Part shown: one piece after another, positions 7,035-12,909 of the stretch
Layout of the letters: each line of letters opens with the position of its first letter
Position numbering within the stretch: position 1 is the stretch's first letter
Translations under genes and position numbers: made by a program
The notes under the pieces: model-generated
Told to the model about the DNA's origin: nothing
The model's input: only the letters and a program-made list of their open reading frames with translations
Database searches by the model: none
Assembly (NCBI GenBank): GCA_025936675.1
Contig: JAICSX010000051.1
Coordinates: 1-12,909, forward strand
Direction of reading: 5' to 3'
DNA from: Sphingomonas sp.
Lineage (GTDB): Bacteria > Pseudomonadota > Alphaproteobacteria > Sphingomonadales > Sphingomonadaceae
Length of the DNA: 12,909 bases

Positions 7035-8156
7035 GTGAACACCGCCGACATCCTGGTCGTCGGCGGCGGCATTGCCGGCCTCTCCGCCGCGGCCGCGCTC
7101 TCCTCGCAAGCACGAGTCATCGTTCTCGAGGCCGAGGAGCAGGTCGGCTATCACTCGTCGGGCCGGAGCGCGACGATGCTCCATTATTTCCTCGGCGACC
7201 GGCTGGTCCGTGCGCTGACGCTCGCAAGTCGCGGATCCATCGAGAATCCGCCGGGTGAATTCACCGATGTCCCGCTCGGCCATTCGATGCCGGTCCTGAT
7301 CCACGCGCGCGAGGATGAACGGCAGGCGCTCGATGTGCTTGAGATCGAGATCCGGCAGTTCGCCGATCTCGATCGACTCGATGCCGCGGGAGTCCACGCG
7401 CTGTGCCCGCTGCTCAGAGAGGACGCGGTCCACGGGCTTGTCGATCGCCACGCAATCCATCTCGATGCCCACGCAATGTTGCAGGGCAATCTGCGTCAGC
7501 TGCGAAGCCGCGGCGGCGAGCTTCATAGCGGCGCGCGGGTATCCAGGATCGAACGGATCGGCGGCAATTGGGCGGTGACCAGCAACAGCGGGGAAAGCTT
7601 TTCCGCTCCGATCCTCGTCAACGCGGGTGGCTCGTGGGCGGATGCAGTTGCCGAGCTCGCAGGCGTTCGCCCAATCGGGCTCCAGCCGAAGCGGCGCACG
7701 ATCATAACCTTCGATGCTCCCGGCGGGACGGATCTCGGTCCGCTGCCGTTCGCCAAGACGATCCCCGACGAGCTCTATTTCGCGCCCGAGAGCGGCCGCC
7801 TGTTCGCCTCGCCGATGGACGAGGTCCCGAGCGAGCCGTGCGACGCCCAACCCGACGAATATGAGGTCGCTCTCGCGGCTTTCCGGATGGAGGAGCGGAC
7901 GATCGTCAAAGTCCGCCATATCCACAGCAAATGGGCAGGCCTCAGGACCTTCACGCGCGACAAGCATCCGGCCGTCGGGTTCGCACAGCATCAGGAGGGC
8001 TTCTTCTGGCTCGCAGGGCAGGGCGGCTTCGGCCTCCAGACGTCGCCGGCGATGGCGGCGATCACCGCCTCGCTGATCCTCGGAACCGAATGGCCGGTAT
8101 CGGACGTCGCGGCAGCGGACCTAAGCCCCGACCGCTTCGCCGCGCAGCACACATAG
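7035..8156 (+). CDS. FAD-dependent oxidoreductase, DauA/D-amino-acid dehydrogenase type
   Basis: The 373-residue protein belongs to the DAO family. The FAD motif ILVVGGGIAGLSAA starts at residue 6, with E32 binding the ribose; YHSSGRSATM (39-48), LVNAGGSWAD (194-203) and a C-terminal GQGGFGLQTSP (328-338) complete the fold. The block 'YHSSGRSA...ASRGSIENPP' is strongly like D-arginine dehydrogenase (DauA), which oxidises D-amino acids to imino acids; the true substrate is unproven. The start is GTG at 7035: an in-frame TGA at 7005-7007 and the early FAD motif leave no alternative. It begins four bases after the pntAA stop, with poor ribosome-site sequence, so translation is probably coupled to pntAA. 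Its last 36 bases overlap the end of the convergent YbaK-type gene. Confidence 0.85.
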   Translation: MNTADILVVGGGIAGLSAAAALSSQARVIVLEAEEQVGYHSSGRSATMLHYFLGDRLVRALTLASRGSIENPPGEFTDVPLGHSMPVLIHAREDERQALDVLEIEIRQFADLDRLDAAGVHALCPLLREDAVHGLVDRHAIHLDAHAMLQGNLRQLRSRGGELHSGARVSRIERIGGNWAVTSNSGESFSAPILVNAGGSWADAVAELAGVRPIGLQPKRRTIITFDAPGGTDLGPLPFAKTIPDELYFAPESGRLFASPMDEVPSEPCDAQPDEYEVALAAFRMEERTIVKVRHIHSKWAGLRTFTRDKHPAVGFAQHQEGFFWLAGQGGFGLQTSPAMAAITASLILGTEWPVSDVAAADLSPDRFAAQHT

Positions 8157-8603
8157 GTCGACCCAGCGCTCCGCGACGAGGTTGAACAGCCGCTTGGTCG
8201 GGACCTCGACCGAGGTGTTGAGCGATCCGCCGGCGGGATAGACGACATCGAATGCCTGCAGCGAGACGTCGAGGTAGACGGGGAGGGGATGCTTGAGCCC
8301 GAACGGGCAGACTCCGCCGACCGGGTGGCCGGTGAGCTCGAGCGTTTCTTCGGCGCCGAGCATCCGCGGCCGCGCCCCGAATTCGTCCTTGCACTTGCGA
8401 TTATCGAGCCGCGCGTCGCCACGCGTGCATAGCAGGAACAGGTGGTCGCCGGCGCGCACCGCCAGCGTCTTTGCAATGCGCCCCGGTTCCACGCCAAGTG
8501 CGAGCGCTGCGGTATCGACCGTTGCGGTGGTGCCTTCGACCTCGATCAGCAGCAGGTCGGGCGCGTTCGCAGCCAGCCATTCCTTGACCGACTGGAGGCT
8601 CAT
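8121..8603 (-). CDS. YbaK/EbsC-family aminoacyl-tRNA deacylase-like protein
   Basis: The 160-residue protein is a stand-alone editing-domain relative; family members hydrolyse mischarged tRNA such as Cys-tRNA(Pro) or Ala-tRNA(Pro). It has IAKTLAVRAGD (43-53) with K45 at the place of the catalytic lysine, KCKDEFGARPRML, then GHPVGGVCPFGL (92-103), the glycine-rich loop typical of YbaK, and PVYLD. E. coli YbaK has 159 residues. Which tRNA it edits cannot be told. The start MSLQSVKEWLA (8603-8601) was chosen over an upstream ATG because it fits family length and forms the ATGA overlap with the yjbQ stop (8600-8602); the two are an operon with translational coupling. Its 3' end overlaps the FAD oxidoreductase gene by 36 bases, tail to tail. 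Confidence 0.88.
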   Translation of the reverse strand: MSLQSVKEWLAANAPDLLLIEVEGTTATVDTAALALGVEPGRIAKTLAVRAGDHLFLLCTRGDARLDNRKCKDEFGARPRMLGAEETLELTGHPVGGVCPFGLKHPLPVYLDVSLQAFDVVYPAGGSLNTSVEVPTKRLFNLVAERWVDLCVLRGEAVGA

Positions 8604-9019
8604 TCGCCCACTAGATGCAGCGCGATCTCGCGCTCGGGCGTGTTGCGGCGGTGCTCGAACAGGAAAATGCCCTGCCACGTGCCGAGCAGCATCCGACCCT
8701 CTGCTACCGGCACGGACAGCTGCGTTGCGGTCAGCGCGCTACGCAGATGCGCAGGCATGTCGTCCGGTCCCTCGTCATCATGCTCGTAGGGCCCGCCCTC
8801 CGGTGCAATCCGTTCGAAATAGCGCTCAAGATCGTGCTTTGCCGCGGAAGCCGCATTCTCTTGGATAAGAAGCGACGCCGAGGTGTGGCGGCAGAAGATA
8901 GTCAGCAAACCTTCTTGGATACCGCTTTCGGCGACGAATTTGCCGACTTCGTTGGTAAATTCGTGCAGCCCGGCACGCGCCGCGCGAATCGCTAGAATCG
9001 TGCTTGCCTGGCGAAGCAT
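8600..9019 (-). CDS. yjbQ: YjbQ/UPF0047-family protein
   Basis: The 139-residue product matches the whole length of the YjbQ family: LTIFCRHTSASLLIQEN (39-55), YEHDDEGPDDMPAH (78-91), then TQLSVPVAEGRMLLG and TWQGIFLFEHRR (114-125). The conserved His and acidic residues (H45, H80, D81, E83, H91, H123) form the metal-like pocket of the family. Some members show weak thiamine-phosphate synthase activity, which underlies the name 'secondary thiamine-phosphate synthase'; the physiological role is unsettled. It is cotranscribed with the YbaK-type gene, whose ATG overlaps its stop. The start at 9019 has GGCGG-like purines just upstream. A GC-rich hairpin (AGCGC 9031-9035 with GCGCT 9046-9050) lies in the leader, and a terminator at 9061-9096 separates it from the upstream micro-gene. 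Confidence 0.9.
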   Translation of the reverse strand: MLRQASTILAIRAARAGLHEFTNEVGKFVAESGIQEGLLTIFCRHTSASLLIQENAASAAKHDLERYFERIAPEGGPYEHDDEGPDDMPAHLRSALTATQLSVPVAEGRMLLGTWQGIFLFEHRRNTPEREIALHLVGE

Positions 9020-9060
9020 GAGTGCCGCCTAGCGCGGCGCGAGCGGCGCTTCCAGCTGCT

Positions 9061-9096
9061 CAAAACAAAAGCGCCCGCGAACCGCGAGCGCTTTTT
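9061..9096 (-). terminator. Rho-independent terminator (probably bidirectional)
   Basis: AGCGC (9070-9074) pairs with GCGCT (9088-9092), and after one C/A mismatch CGCG (9076-9079) pairs with CGCG (9083-9086) around an AAC loop. On the minus strand the stem is followed by TTTTGTTTTG; on the plus strand by TTTTT. It lies 22 bases after the stop of the micro-gene and before the yjbQ leader. Confidence 0.85.
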
Positions 9097-9118
9097 AACT
9101 CATTGATTTTGACGGTTT

Positions 9119-9199
9119 TTAGCCGTTGCCTTGGCCCGCCGACCAGCCCTCACCCATGAGCCAGCTCCAGAACCCGCGGCCAGCTTTTGCCTTCCTCAT
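9119..9199 (-). CDS. Putative 26-residue Gly/Trp-rich small protein
   Basis: In the 318-base gap between yjbQ and the EAL gene, a short frame runs from ATG (9199-9197) to TAA (9121-9119). The peptide begins MRKAKAGRGF, has Trp at 11, 13 and 19, and ends AGQGNG; it is basic at the N-terminus and has eight glycines. AAAGGGG (9208-9214) lies eight bases before the ATG, a plausible ribosome binding site. A 5-bp hairpin (ACTGC 9220-9224 with GCAGT 9231-9235) precedes it, and a strong terminator follows 22 bases after the stop. Together these make a complete small transcription unit. I recognise no family. It could also be a leader peptide or a small RNA with a chance frame. Confidence 0.5.
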   Translation of the reverse strand: MRKAKAGRGFWSWLMGEGWSAGQGNG

Positions 9200-9230
9200 T
9201 GTGTTTACCCCTTTGTTTCACTGCGATTCG

Positions 9231-9290
9231 GCAGTCGGGGCATGTTAACCTTAATCGTTATGGTTAGCAAATGAGTAACCAAAAGAGGCT
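9231..9290 (-). promoter_or_regulatory. AT-rich promoter-like region with TAACC/GGTTA dyad
   Basis: GTTAACC (9244-9250) and GGTTAGC (9262-9268) form an imperfect dyad around a TTAATCGTTAT centre; a further TAACC lies at 9276-9280. The AT richness stands out from the surroundings. On the minus strand TTGGTT (9284-9279) and TAACGA (9262-9257) are 16 bases apart and could be -35 and -10 elements for the micro-gene. It contains TTAA motifs like CtrA half sites, but no exact TTAA-N7-TTAA. Confidence 0.35.
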
Positions 9291-9337
9291 GCGCGAGCGC
9301 CTAAGTAATTCGATTCAAATCGGAGGGAAGTAGAGGA

Positions 9338-11668
9338 CTAAGCGGCGGTGCGCTTGCGGTCGGTAGCGACGCGCTTGGTCAGGCTTTCAAGGCTCATCGG
9401 GCGCCCGACGGCAAAACCTTGCGCGATGTCGCAGCTCATCTCGATCAGGAGATCGAGGATGTCACGATGCTCGACACCTTCGGCGACCACCTTGCGGCCG
9501 AGCGAGTGTGCCAGGCCGATCGTCGATTGGACCATCAGGCGGTCGCTGCGGTTGTCGACGATGCCTTTGACGAAGCTCTGGTCGATCTTGATTTCGTTGG
9601 CCGGGATCTTCTTCAGATAGTCGAGCGTCGAAAGACCCGTGCCGTAATCGTCGATCGCGATATTGACGCCGAGGTCGCGAAGGCGCGCGATCATGTCGAG
9701 GCCCTCGCCGCTCCCGGCCAGGGCCGCGGTCTCAGTCAGCTCCAGCGTCAGGTGCTCGGCCGCGAGACCGTGCCGGGCAAGCAGCGCCGCGAGCCGAAGC
9801 GTGAAACCCTTGTCGGTCAGCAGCCGTGCCGAGAGGTTGACCGCCATGTCGAAAGCGATGCCCCGTTTGTTGATCTGCGCCGCAGCAGCGACGGCCTTCT
9901 CGAGCACGAAATCGGTCAGCTTGCCGATACGGTTGTGTTGCTCGGCAGCGGCGACGAATTCGGAGGCGGCGATCGGCCCCTTCTCGGGGTGGGTCCAGCG
10001 CGCCAACGCTTCGGCTCCGATGATCCGCTTGGTCGCGAGGTCGAGCTTCGGCTGATAGGCGACCCATACTTCGCCGCGATCGATGGCCTCGTCGAGCTGG
10101 CTCAGCATCGACAACCTCCACGATGCATTCTCGAGCGAATCGGGGTCGTGATATTTCCACTTGAGGCCGTCGTGCGCGGCTTCTTCGGCAGCGACCAGCG
10201 CACTGGCGAGCCGGTTATGGATCGATCGGCCGCTGCCGACCTCGACTCCGAATGCGATCGTCAGGTCCATCGGCAACCCTGCAACGCGCGCGGGGTTGCG
10301 GAACAATGCGTACAGCGCTTCGAGATGATTGCCGAATGGGTCGCTGGGCGCTTCGAACCAGGCGAAGATTCCGCCGTCGCCCTGATAGAGCACGCGCTCG
10401 GGAGATCCGACGTTCAGCCGCGCGACGATCTGATCGATCAGCTGGCGCTCGCCATTCGGCGGTAGGGCTGCGACGATCTCCTCGTAATTGAGGATGCGCG
10501 CAGCGACCAGCGCCTGGTTACGCCCGAGGCGGTTCGCGCGAAGCGCATTGAGGTTGGGCAGGTTCGAGACCTGGTTGACGAGGCCGCGCGTCCTGTACCG
10601 GCGCCAGCCGATGGCGGTGCCAATGACCAGCAGCACGAACAAACCCGGCGTGACTTCGAGGTTCACATGATGAGCGGCGGCGATCGTTGCGGTGACGAAG
10701 AGGGCTACCGCGGTCGCGCTCAGGATTGCCCCTCGGAAGAGCGAGTTTCGGGTGTGCAGCGCCAGCCCCGACACGACCAGCGCAACGAAGAACAATGGCG
10801 GCCAGCCGGCGTCGACGGGGATGCGGGACTTTAGCGTCTCCGCTGCAATGATCTGGACGTAGGCGCCACCCATTTTGCCGATCCCCGGCACGAACGCGTC
10901 ATCATTGACGATCGCGCTGGTACCGCCGATCACGACGTCCTTGCCGCGAACCGATGCCGGATCGAAATCACCCTTCAGGATCCGCGCTGCTGAAATGTTC
11001 GGAATCGAGGCAACATCCAGCGAGTAATCGGGTGTGAAGCTGCCGGTCGACGGCACCGATTCACCCGACAGCAGGACAGAGAAGGAAGGGATTACAGCGC
11101 CGCTTCTGGTGACTCGATAGGGTATCGCGGTCACGGCGTTCTGGTAATTATAATGCCAGCTGCTGCTGGCGAGCTGCGCTGCAGCTGCCGCCAGCTCGGG
11201 GAGCGTTGTATTTTCTTCGAGCGCGGCGGTCCTGGCTCCCATCAGCGTAGGTGTCGGAAGGACTACCCTTCCGGACCGCTTCAGCGCGGCGGCGAACTGC
11301 AAGTCATCCGCACGATCGGTTCGGCCGAAAAAGCCGATGTCGAAGAAGACGCGCTTGGCGCCTGCCCTGCTCAGCGCATCCGTGAGTTGGGCATGATAGC
11401 GTCGGGGCCAGGGCCAGCGACCGACTTGGCGCATCGACTCGTCGTCCAGCTTGACGAGTACGATCTCGCCGCTCGCCTTATGCCGATGAAAATTGTCGCC
11501 AGCCACGCGCAGCCAGTCCTCGGCAATCTCGCCAAAGCCGATCAGGCCGAAGACGAGTCCGGCCACAGCCGTCCAGATCAACAGCTTCCACGGTTTGCGT
11601 TCGAGACCCTGTTCGCTGCGCTTCGACACTTTGCGCCCGGCTTTCCTTCTTGAGGCTGCCCCACGCAT
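9338..11668 (-). CDS. CHASE2 - degenerate GGDEF - EAL membrane cyclic-di-GMP phosphodiesterase
   Basis: The 776-residue protein has a basic N-terminus, a transmembrane helix (about 28-46), a periplasmic CHASE2 sensor domain (about 50-285, with VLVKLDDESMRQVGRWPWPR and FDIGFF), three more helices (about 291-305, 313-333, 340-355), a degenerate GGDEF domain (about 365-505, GDGGIF where GGDEF should be) and a C-terminal EAL domain (about 520-765). The EAL domain keeps its catalytic set: GAEAL (551-555), N611, E643 in LELTE, D673-D674 in IDDYGTG, K694, E730 in AEGVEH and Q750. It should hydrolyse c-di-GMP to pGpG and so affect motility and adhesion; the CHASE2 ligand is unknown. The ATG lacks a clear ribosome site; GTG at 11629 is an alternative start. 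It is divergent from pntAB. Confidence 0.92.
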   Translation of the reverse strand: MRGAASRRKAGRKVSKRSEQGLERKPWKLLIWTAVAGLVFGLIGFGEIAEDWLRVAGDNFHRHKASGEIVLVKLDDESMRQVGRWPWPRRYHAQLTDALSRAGAKRVFFDIGFFGRTDRADDLQFAAALKRSGRVVLPTPTLMGARTAALEENTTLPELAAAAAQLASSSWHYNYQNAVTAIPYRVTRSGAVIPSFSVLLSGESVPSTGSFTPDYSLDVASIPNISAARILKGDFDPASVRGKDVVIGGTSAIVNDDAFVPGIGKMGGAYVQIIAAETLKSRIPVDAGWPPLFFVALVVSGLALHTRNSLFRGAILSATAVALFVTATIAAAHHVNLEVTPGLFVLLVIGTAIGWRRYRTRGLVNQVSNLPNLNALRANRLGRNQALVAARILNYEEIVAALPPNGERQLIDQIVARLNVGSPERVLYQGDGGIFAWFEAPSDPFGNHLEALYALFRNPARVAGLPMDLTIAFGVEVGSGRSIHNRLASALVAAEEAAHDGLKWKYHDPDSLENASWRLSMLSQLDEAIDRGEVWVAYQPKLDLATKRIIGAEALARWTHPEKGPIAASEFVAAAEQHNRIGKLTDFVLEKAVAAAAQINKRGIAFDMAVNLSARLLTDKGFTLRLAALLARHGLAAEHLTLELTETAALAGSGEGLDMIARLRDLGVNIAIDDYGTGLSTLDYLKKIPANEIKIDQSFVKGIVDNRSDRLMVQSTIGLAHSLGRKVVAEGVEHRDILDLLIEMSCDIAQGFAVGRPMSLESLTKRVATDRKRTAA

Positions 11669-11679
11669 GCGCGCGAAAA

Positions 11680-11698
11680 GGTTAGGAAAGCGCTAACC
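11680..11698. promoter_or_regulatory. GGTTAG-N7-CTAACC dyad before the EAL gene
   Basis: GGTTAG (11680-11685) and CTAACC (11693-11698) are perfect 6-bp complements separated by seven bases, 12 bases upstream of the EAL gene start. The inner TTAG-N7-CTAA has the spacing of a CtrA box (TTAA-N7-TTAA) with one symmetrical change per half. A regulator-binding dyad is likely; which regulator is not shown. A related TAACC/GGTTA dyad lies beyond the other end of the gene (9244-9268). Confidence 0.4.
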
Positions 11699-11850
11699 GC
11701 GCGACAATTAACGGAGGCGTCGCGGTGGGCCGCAGCGGCAACTTTGCCTCTGTCCTACAGCGCAGATTTGTGCATGACTGCGGCAGATGCAGCGCGGTGG
11801 GGTTCTTCGGGTGCCGTTTTCAAACCAGGCTTCGATCGATCCCGGCCACG

Positions 11851-11904
11851 CGCTTAAGTTCACAGCAAAAACGCTGCTCTCCGTGAACTTAGTGAACTTA
11901 AGCG
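11851..11904 (+). promoter_or_regulatory. Inverted plus tandem repeat (GTGAACTTA) before pntAB
   Basis: CGCTTAAGTTCAC (11851-11863) and GTGAACTTAAGCG (11892-11904) are perfect 13-bp inverted repeats. A further GTGAACTTA (11883-11891) abuts the right arm, so the 9-bp unit occurs twice in tandem and once inverted. Between them CAGC-AAAAAC-GCTG (11863-11876) can form a small hairpin. The array ends 17 bases before the pntAB ATG. It may be an operator for a dimeric repressor or an RNA switch with two alternative pairings for the left arm. Confidence 0.65.
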
Positions 11905-11921
11905 ATCTCTGAGAGGGGACG

Positions 11922-12212
11922 ATGGACTTCATTTCGATCCTGTCGATCTTCGTTTTGGCCTGTTTCGTCGGTTATTATGTGGTTTGGTCGGTGACTCCGG
12001 CGCTTCACACGCCGCTGATGAGCGTCACCAACGCCATTTCTTCGGTGATCGTCGTCGGCGCGCTGATCGCGGCTGCAGCCGCGGGCAGCCCAAGCTCGAA
12101 ATGGCTGGGGCTCGTCGCCGTCGCACTGGCGAGCGTGAACATCTTCGGCGGCTTCGCCGTCACCCAGCGCATGCTCTCGATGTACAAGAAGCGGGAGCGC
12201 AAAGATGGCTGA
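11922..12212 (+). CDS. pntAB: NAD(P) transhydrogenase membrane subunit PntAB
   Basis: The 96-residue protein begins [30 protein letters not shown] (one helix, about 3-24), followed by helices at about 32-52 ([19 protein letters not shown]) and 61-82 ([18 protein letters not shown]), and ends with a basic tail. The phrases [12 protein letters not shown] and [18 protein letters not shown] are signature sequences of the alpha-part of transhydrogenase domain II, which with PntB forms the proton channel in the inner membrane. A Shine-Dalgarno-like GAGGGG lies a few bases before the ATG. Its stop overlaps the pntB start by eight bases. The soluble partner gene pntAA lies 4.9 kb upstream, and this half of the operon has its own repeat-rich control region. 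Confidence 0.95.
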   Translation: MDFISILSIFVLACFVGYYVVWSVTPALHTPLMSVTNAISSVIVVGALIAAAAAGSPSSKWLGLVAVALASVNIFGGFAVTQRMLSMYKKRERKDG

Positions 12213-12909
12213 GGCGGCTGTCGCACAACCCGCCTGGGTCCTGCTCGCCTATCTGATCGCGGGCGTCTGCTTCATCCTCGCGTTGAGAGGGCTCTCTAGC
12301 CCCGAGAGCAGCCGCCGCGGCAACCGCACCGGGATGATCGGCATGGCGATTGCGGTAGTTACGACATTGATCGTTCATTTTCGCGGCCCCGGTCCGAACG
12401 GAGAGTTCATCGGCTCCGACATGCCGCCCGCGGCAGTCCTCGACGTGCTTGGGACCTTCTTAGGGATTCCGCTCGCCATTTTGATCGGCGGCGGGATCGG
12501 CCTTGTTACTGCGCGCAAGATCCAGATGACCGCGATGCCGCAGCTGGTCGCGGCCTTCCACAGCCTCGTCGGCATGGCAGCGGTGCTTGTCGGCGCGGCG
12601 GCCTACCTCAATCCGGAGGCATTCGGGATCGCGGTCCGGATCACGCCGATCGCTAGCCCGTCGATCGTCAGCATCTTCCCCCAGAGCCGGATCGAGATGG
12701 GCCTCGGAGTCGCCATCGGCGCGATCACCTTCTCCGGCTCCGTCATCGCGTTCCTGAAATTGAACGGCAACATGTCGGGCAAGCCGATCCTGCTGCCCGG
12801 GCGCCATTTCATCAACCTCGGCACGCTCGCGGTGATCGTCGGCCTGATCGCTTATTTCGTGACCGACCAGAGCTTGTGGGTGTTCGCGCTCGCGACCGCG
12901 CTCGCCTTC
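12205..12909 (+). CDS. pntB: NAD(P) transhydrogenase beta subunit PntB, 3' end beyond window
   Basis: The frame starts [20 protein letters not shown] and is open to the window edge (235 residues; the family has about 460-480). What is seen is most of the membrane part of PntB (domain II): many hydrophobic segments, the conserved [21 protein letters not shown] (103-123) whose His (H119) corresponds to the channel histidine of E. coli PntB, and [17 protein letters not shown] (172-188) with KPILLPGRH. The NADP(H)-binding domain III lies outside. GGGAG seven bases before the ATG is a good ribosome site and lies inside pntAB, whose stop it overlaps by eight bases, so the two are coupled. No frameshift is visible. 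Confidence 0.95.
   Translation, partial: MAEAAVAQPAWVLLAYLIAGVCFILALRGLSSPESSRRGNRTGMIGMAIAVVTTLIVHFRGPGPNGEFIGSDMPPAAVLDVLGTFLGIPLAILIGGGIGLVTARKIQMTAMPQLVAAFHSLVGMAAVLVGAAAYLNPEAFGIAVRITPIASPSIVSIFPQSRIEMGLGVAIGAITFSGSVIAFLKLNGNMSGKPILLPGRHFINLGTLAVIVGLIAYFVTDQSLWVFALATALAF

Noticed and set aside
7017..7991. Minus-strand frame of 324 codons over the FAD oxidoreductase gene
   Set aside because: Antisense to a gene with clear DAO-family motifs; no domain signature of its own.
9061..9199. trp-type attenuator with Trp-rich leader peptide
   Set aside because: The three Trp codons are not consecutive, no anti-terminator pairing was seen and the downstream genes (yjbQ, YbaK-type) are not tryptophan genes.
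9419..10465. Plus-strand frame of 348 codons inside the EAL gene
   Set aside because: Antisense to an EAL domain with all catalytic residues; no independent support.
11774..11857. 27-residue frame in the gap before pntAB
   Set aside because: No ribosome binding site, ends inside the inverted repeat, no terminator; likely chance.

Overview
The window looks like chromosomal DNA of an alphaproteobacterium, most likely a sphingomonad. It is GC-rich, encodes the alphaproteobacterial cell-cycle methylase CcrM (GANTC), carries a proton-pumping transhydrogenase of the three-subunit pntAA/pntAB/pntB type, and has the tiny alphaproteobacterial cytochrome aa3 subunit IV. The intergenic palindromes that read CGTTCGTCCTGAGCG and ATTCCAGC-TTTC-GCTGGAAT resemble repeats I associate with sphingomonad genomes. 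The assignment rests on family knowledge, not on a search.

Layout. Positions 2-160 hold the tail of a VOC/glyoxalase-like gene that runs into an intergenic repeat. Positions 251-3388 (+) hold rnhB (RNase HII), ccrM (DNA methyltransferase) and folP (dihydropteroate synthase); a second palindromic element lies between ccrM and folP. Positions 3385-5599 (-) hold an SDR oxidoreductase and, upstream of it, a sigma-54-type AAA+ regulator with a degenerate receiver domain. Positions 5732-8156 (+) hold the small cytochrome oxidase subunit IV, pntAA and a DauA-like FAD oxidoreductase. Positions 8121-9019 (-) hold a YbaK-type deacylase and yjbQ, overlapping as ATGA. The 318-base gap 9020-9337 contains a probable 26-residue gene, a strong terminator and an AT-rich promoter-like stretch. 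Positions 9338-11668 (-) hold a CHASE2/degenerate-GGDEF/EAL cyclic-di-GMP phosphodiesterase. A divergent control region with a striking inverted and tandem repeat leads to pntAB and a truncated pntB (+), which runs off the end.

How the genes fit together. CcrM, and the candidate CtrA box and GANTC sites in front of it, point to cell-cycle control. PntAA, PntAB and PntB are parts of one membrane enzyme that makes NADPH at the cost of proton-motive force, yet the pntAA gene is separated from pntAB-pntB by about 4.9 kb of unrelated genes, some on the other strand. The aa3 oxidase subunit IV gene is cotranscribed with pntAA. The other genes are housekeeping or accessory enzymes with no obvious shared pathway.

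I see no mobile element, phage gene, CRISPR array, tRNA or rRNA. The least ordinary items are the dense GANTC cluster before ccrM, the sigma-54 regulator with GAFPGA and no phosphoacceptor Asp, the micro-gene at 9119-9199, and the repeat in front of pntAB.
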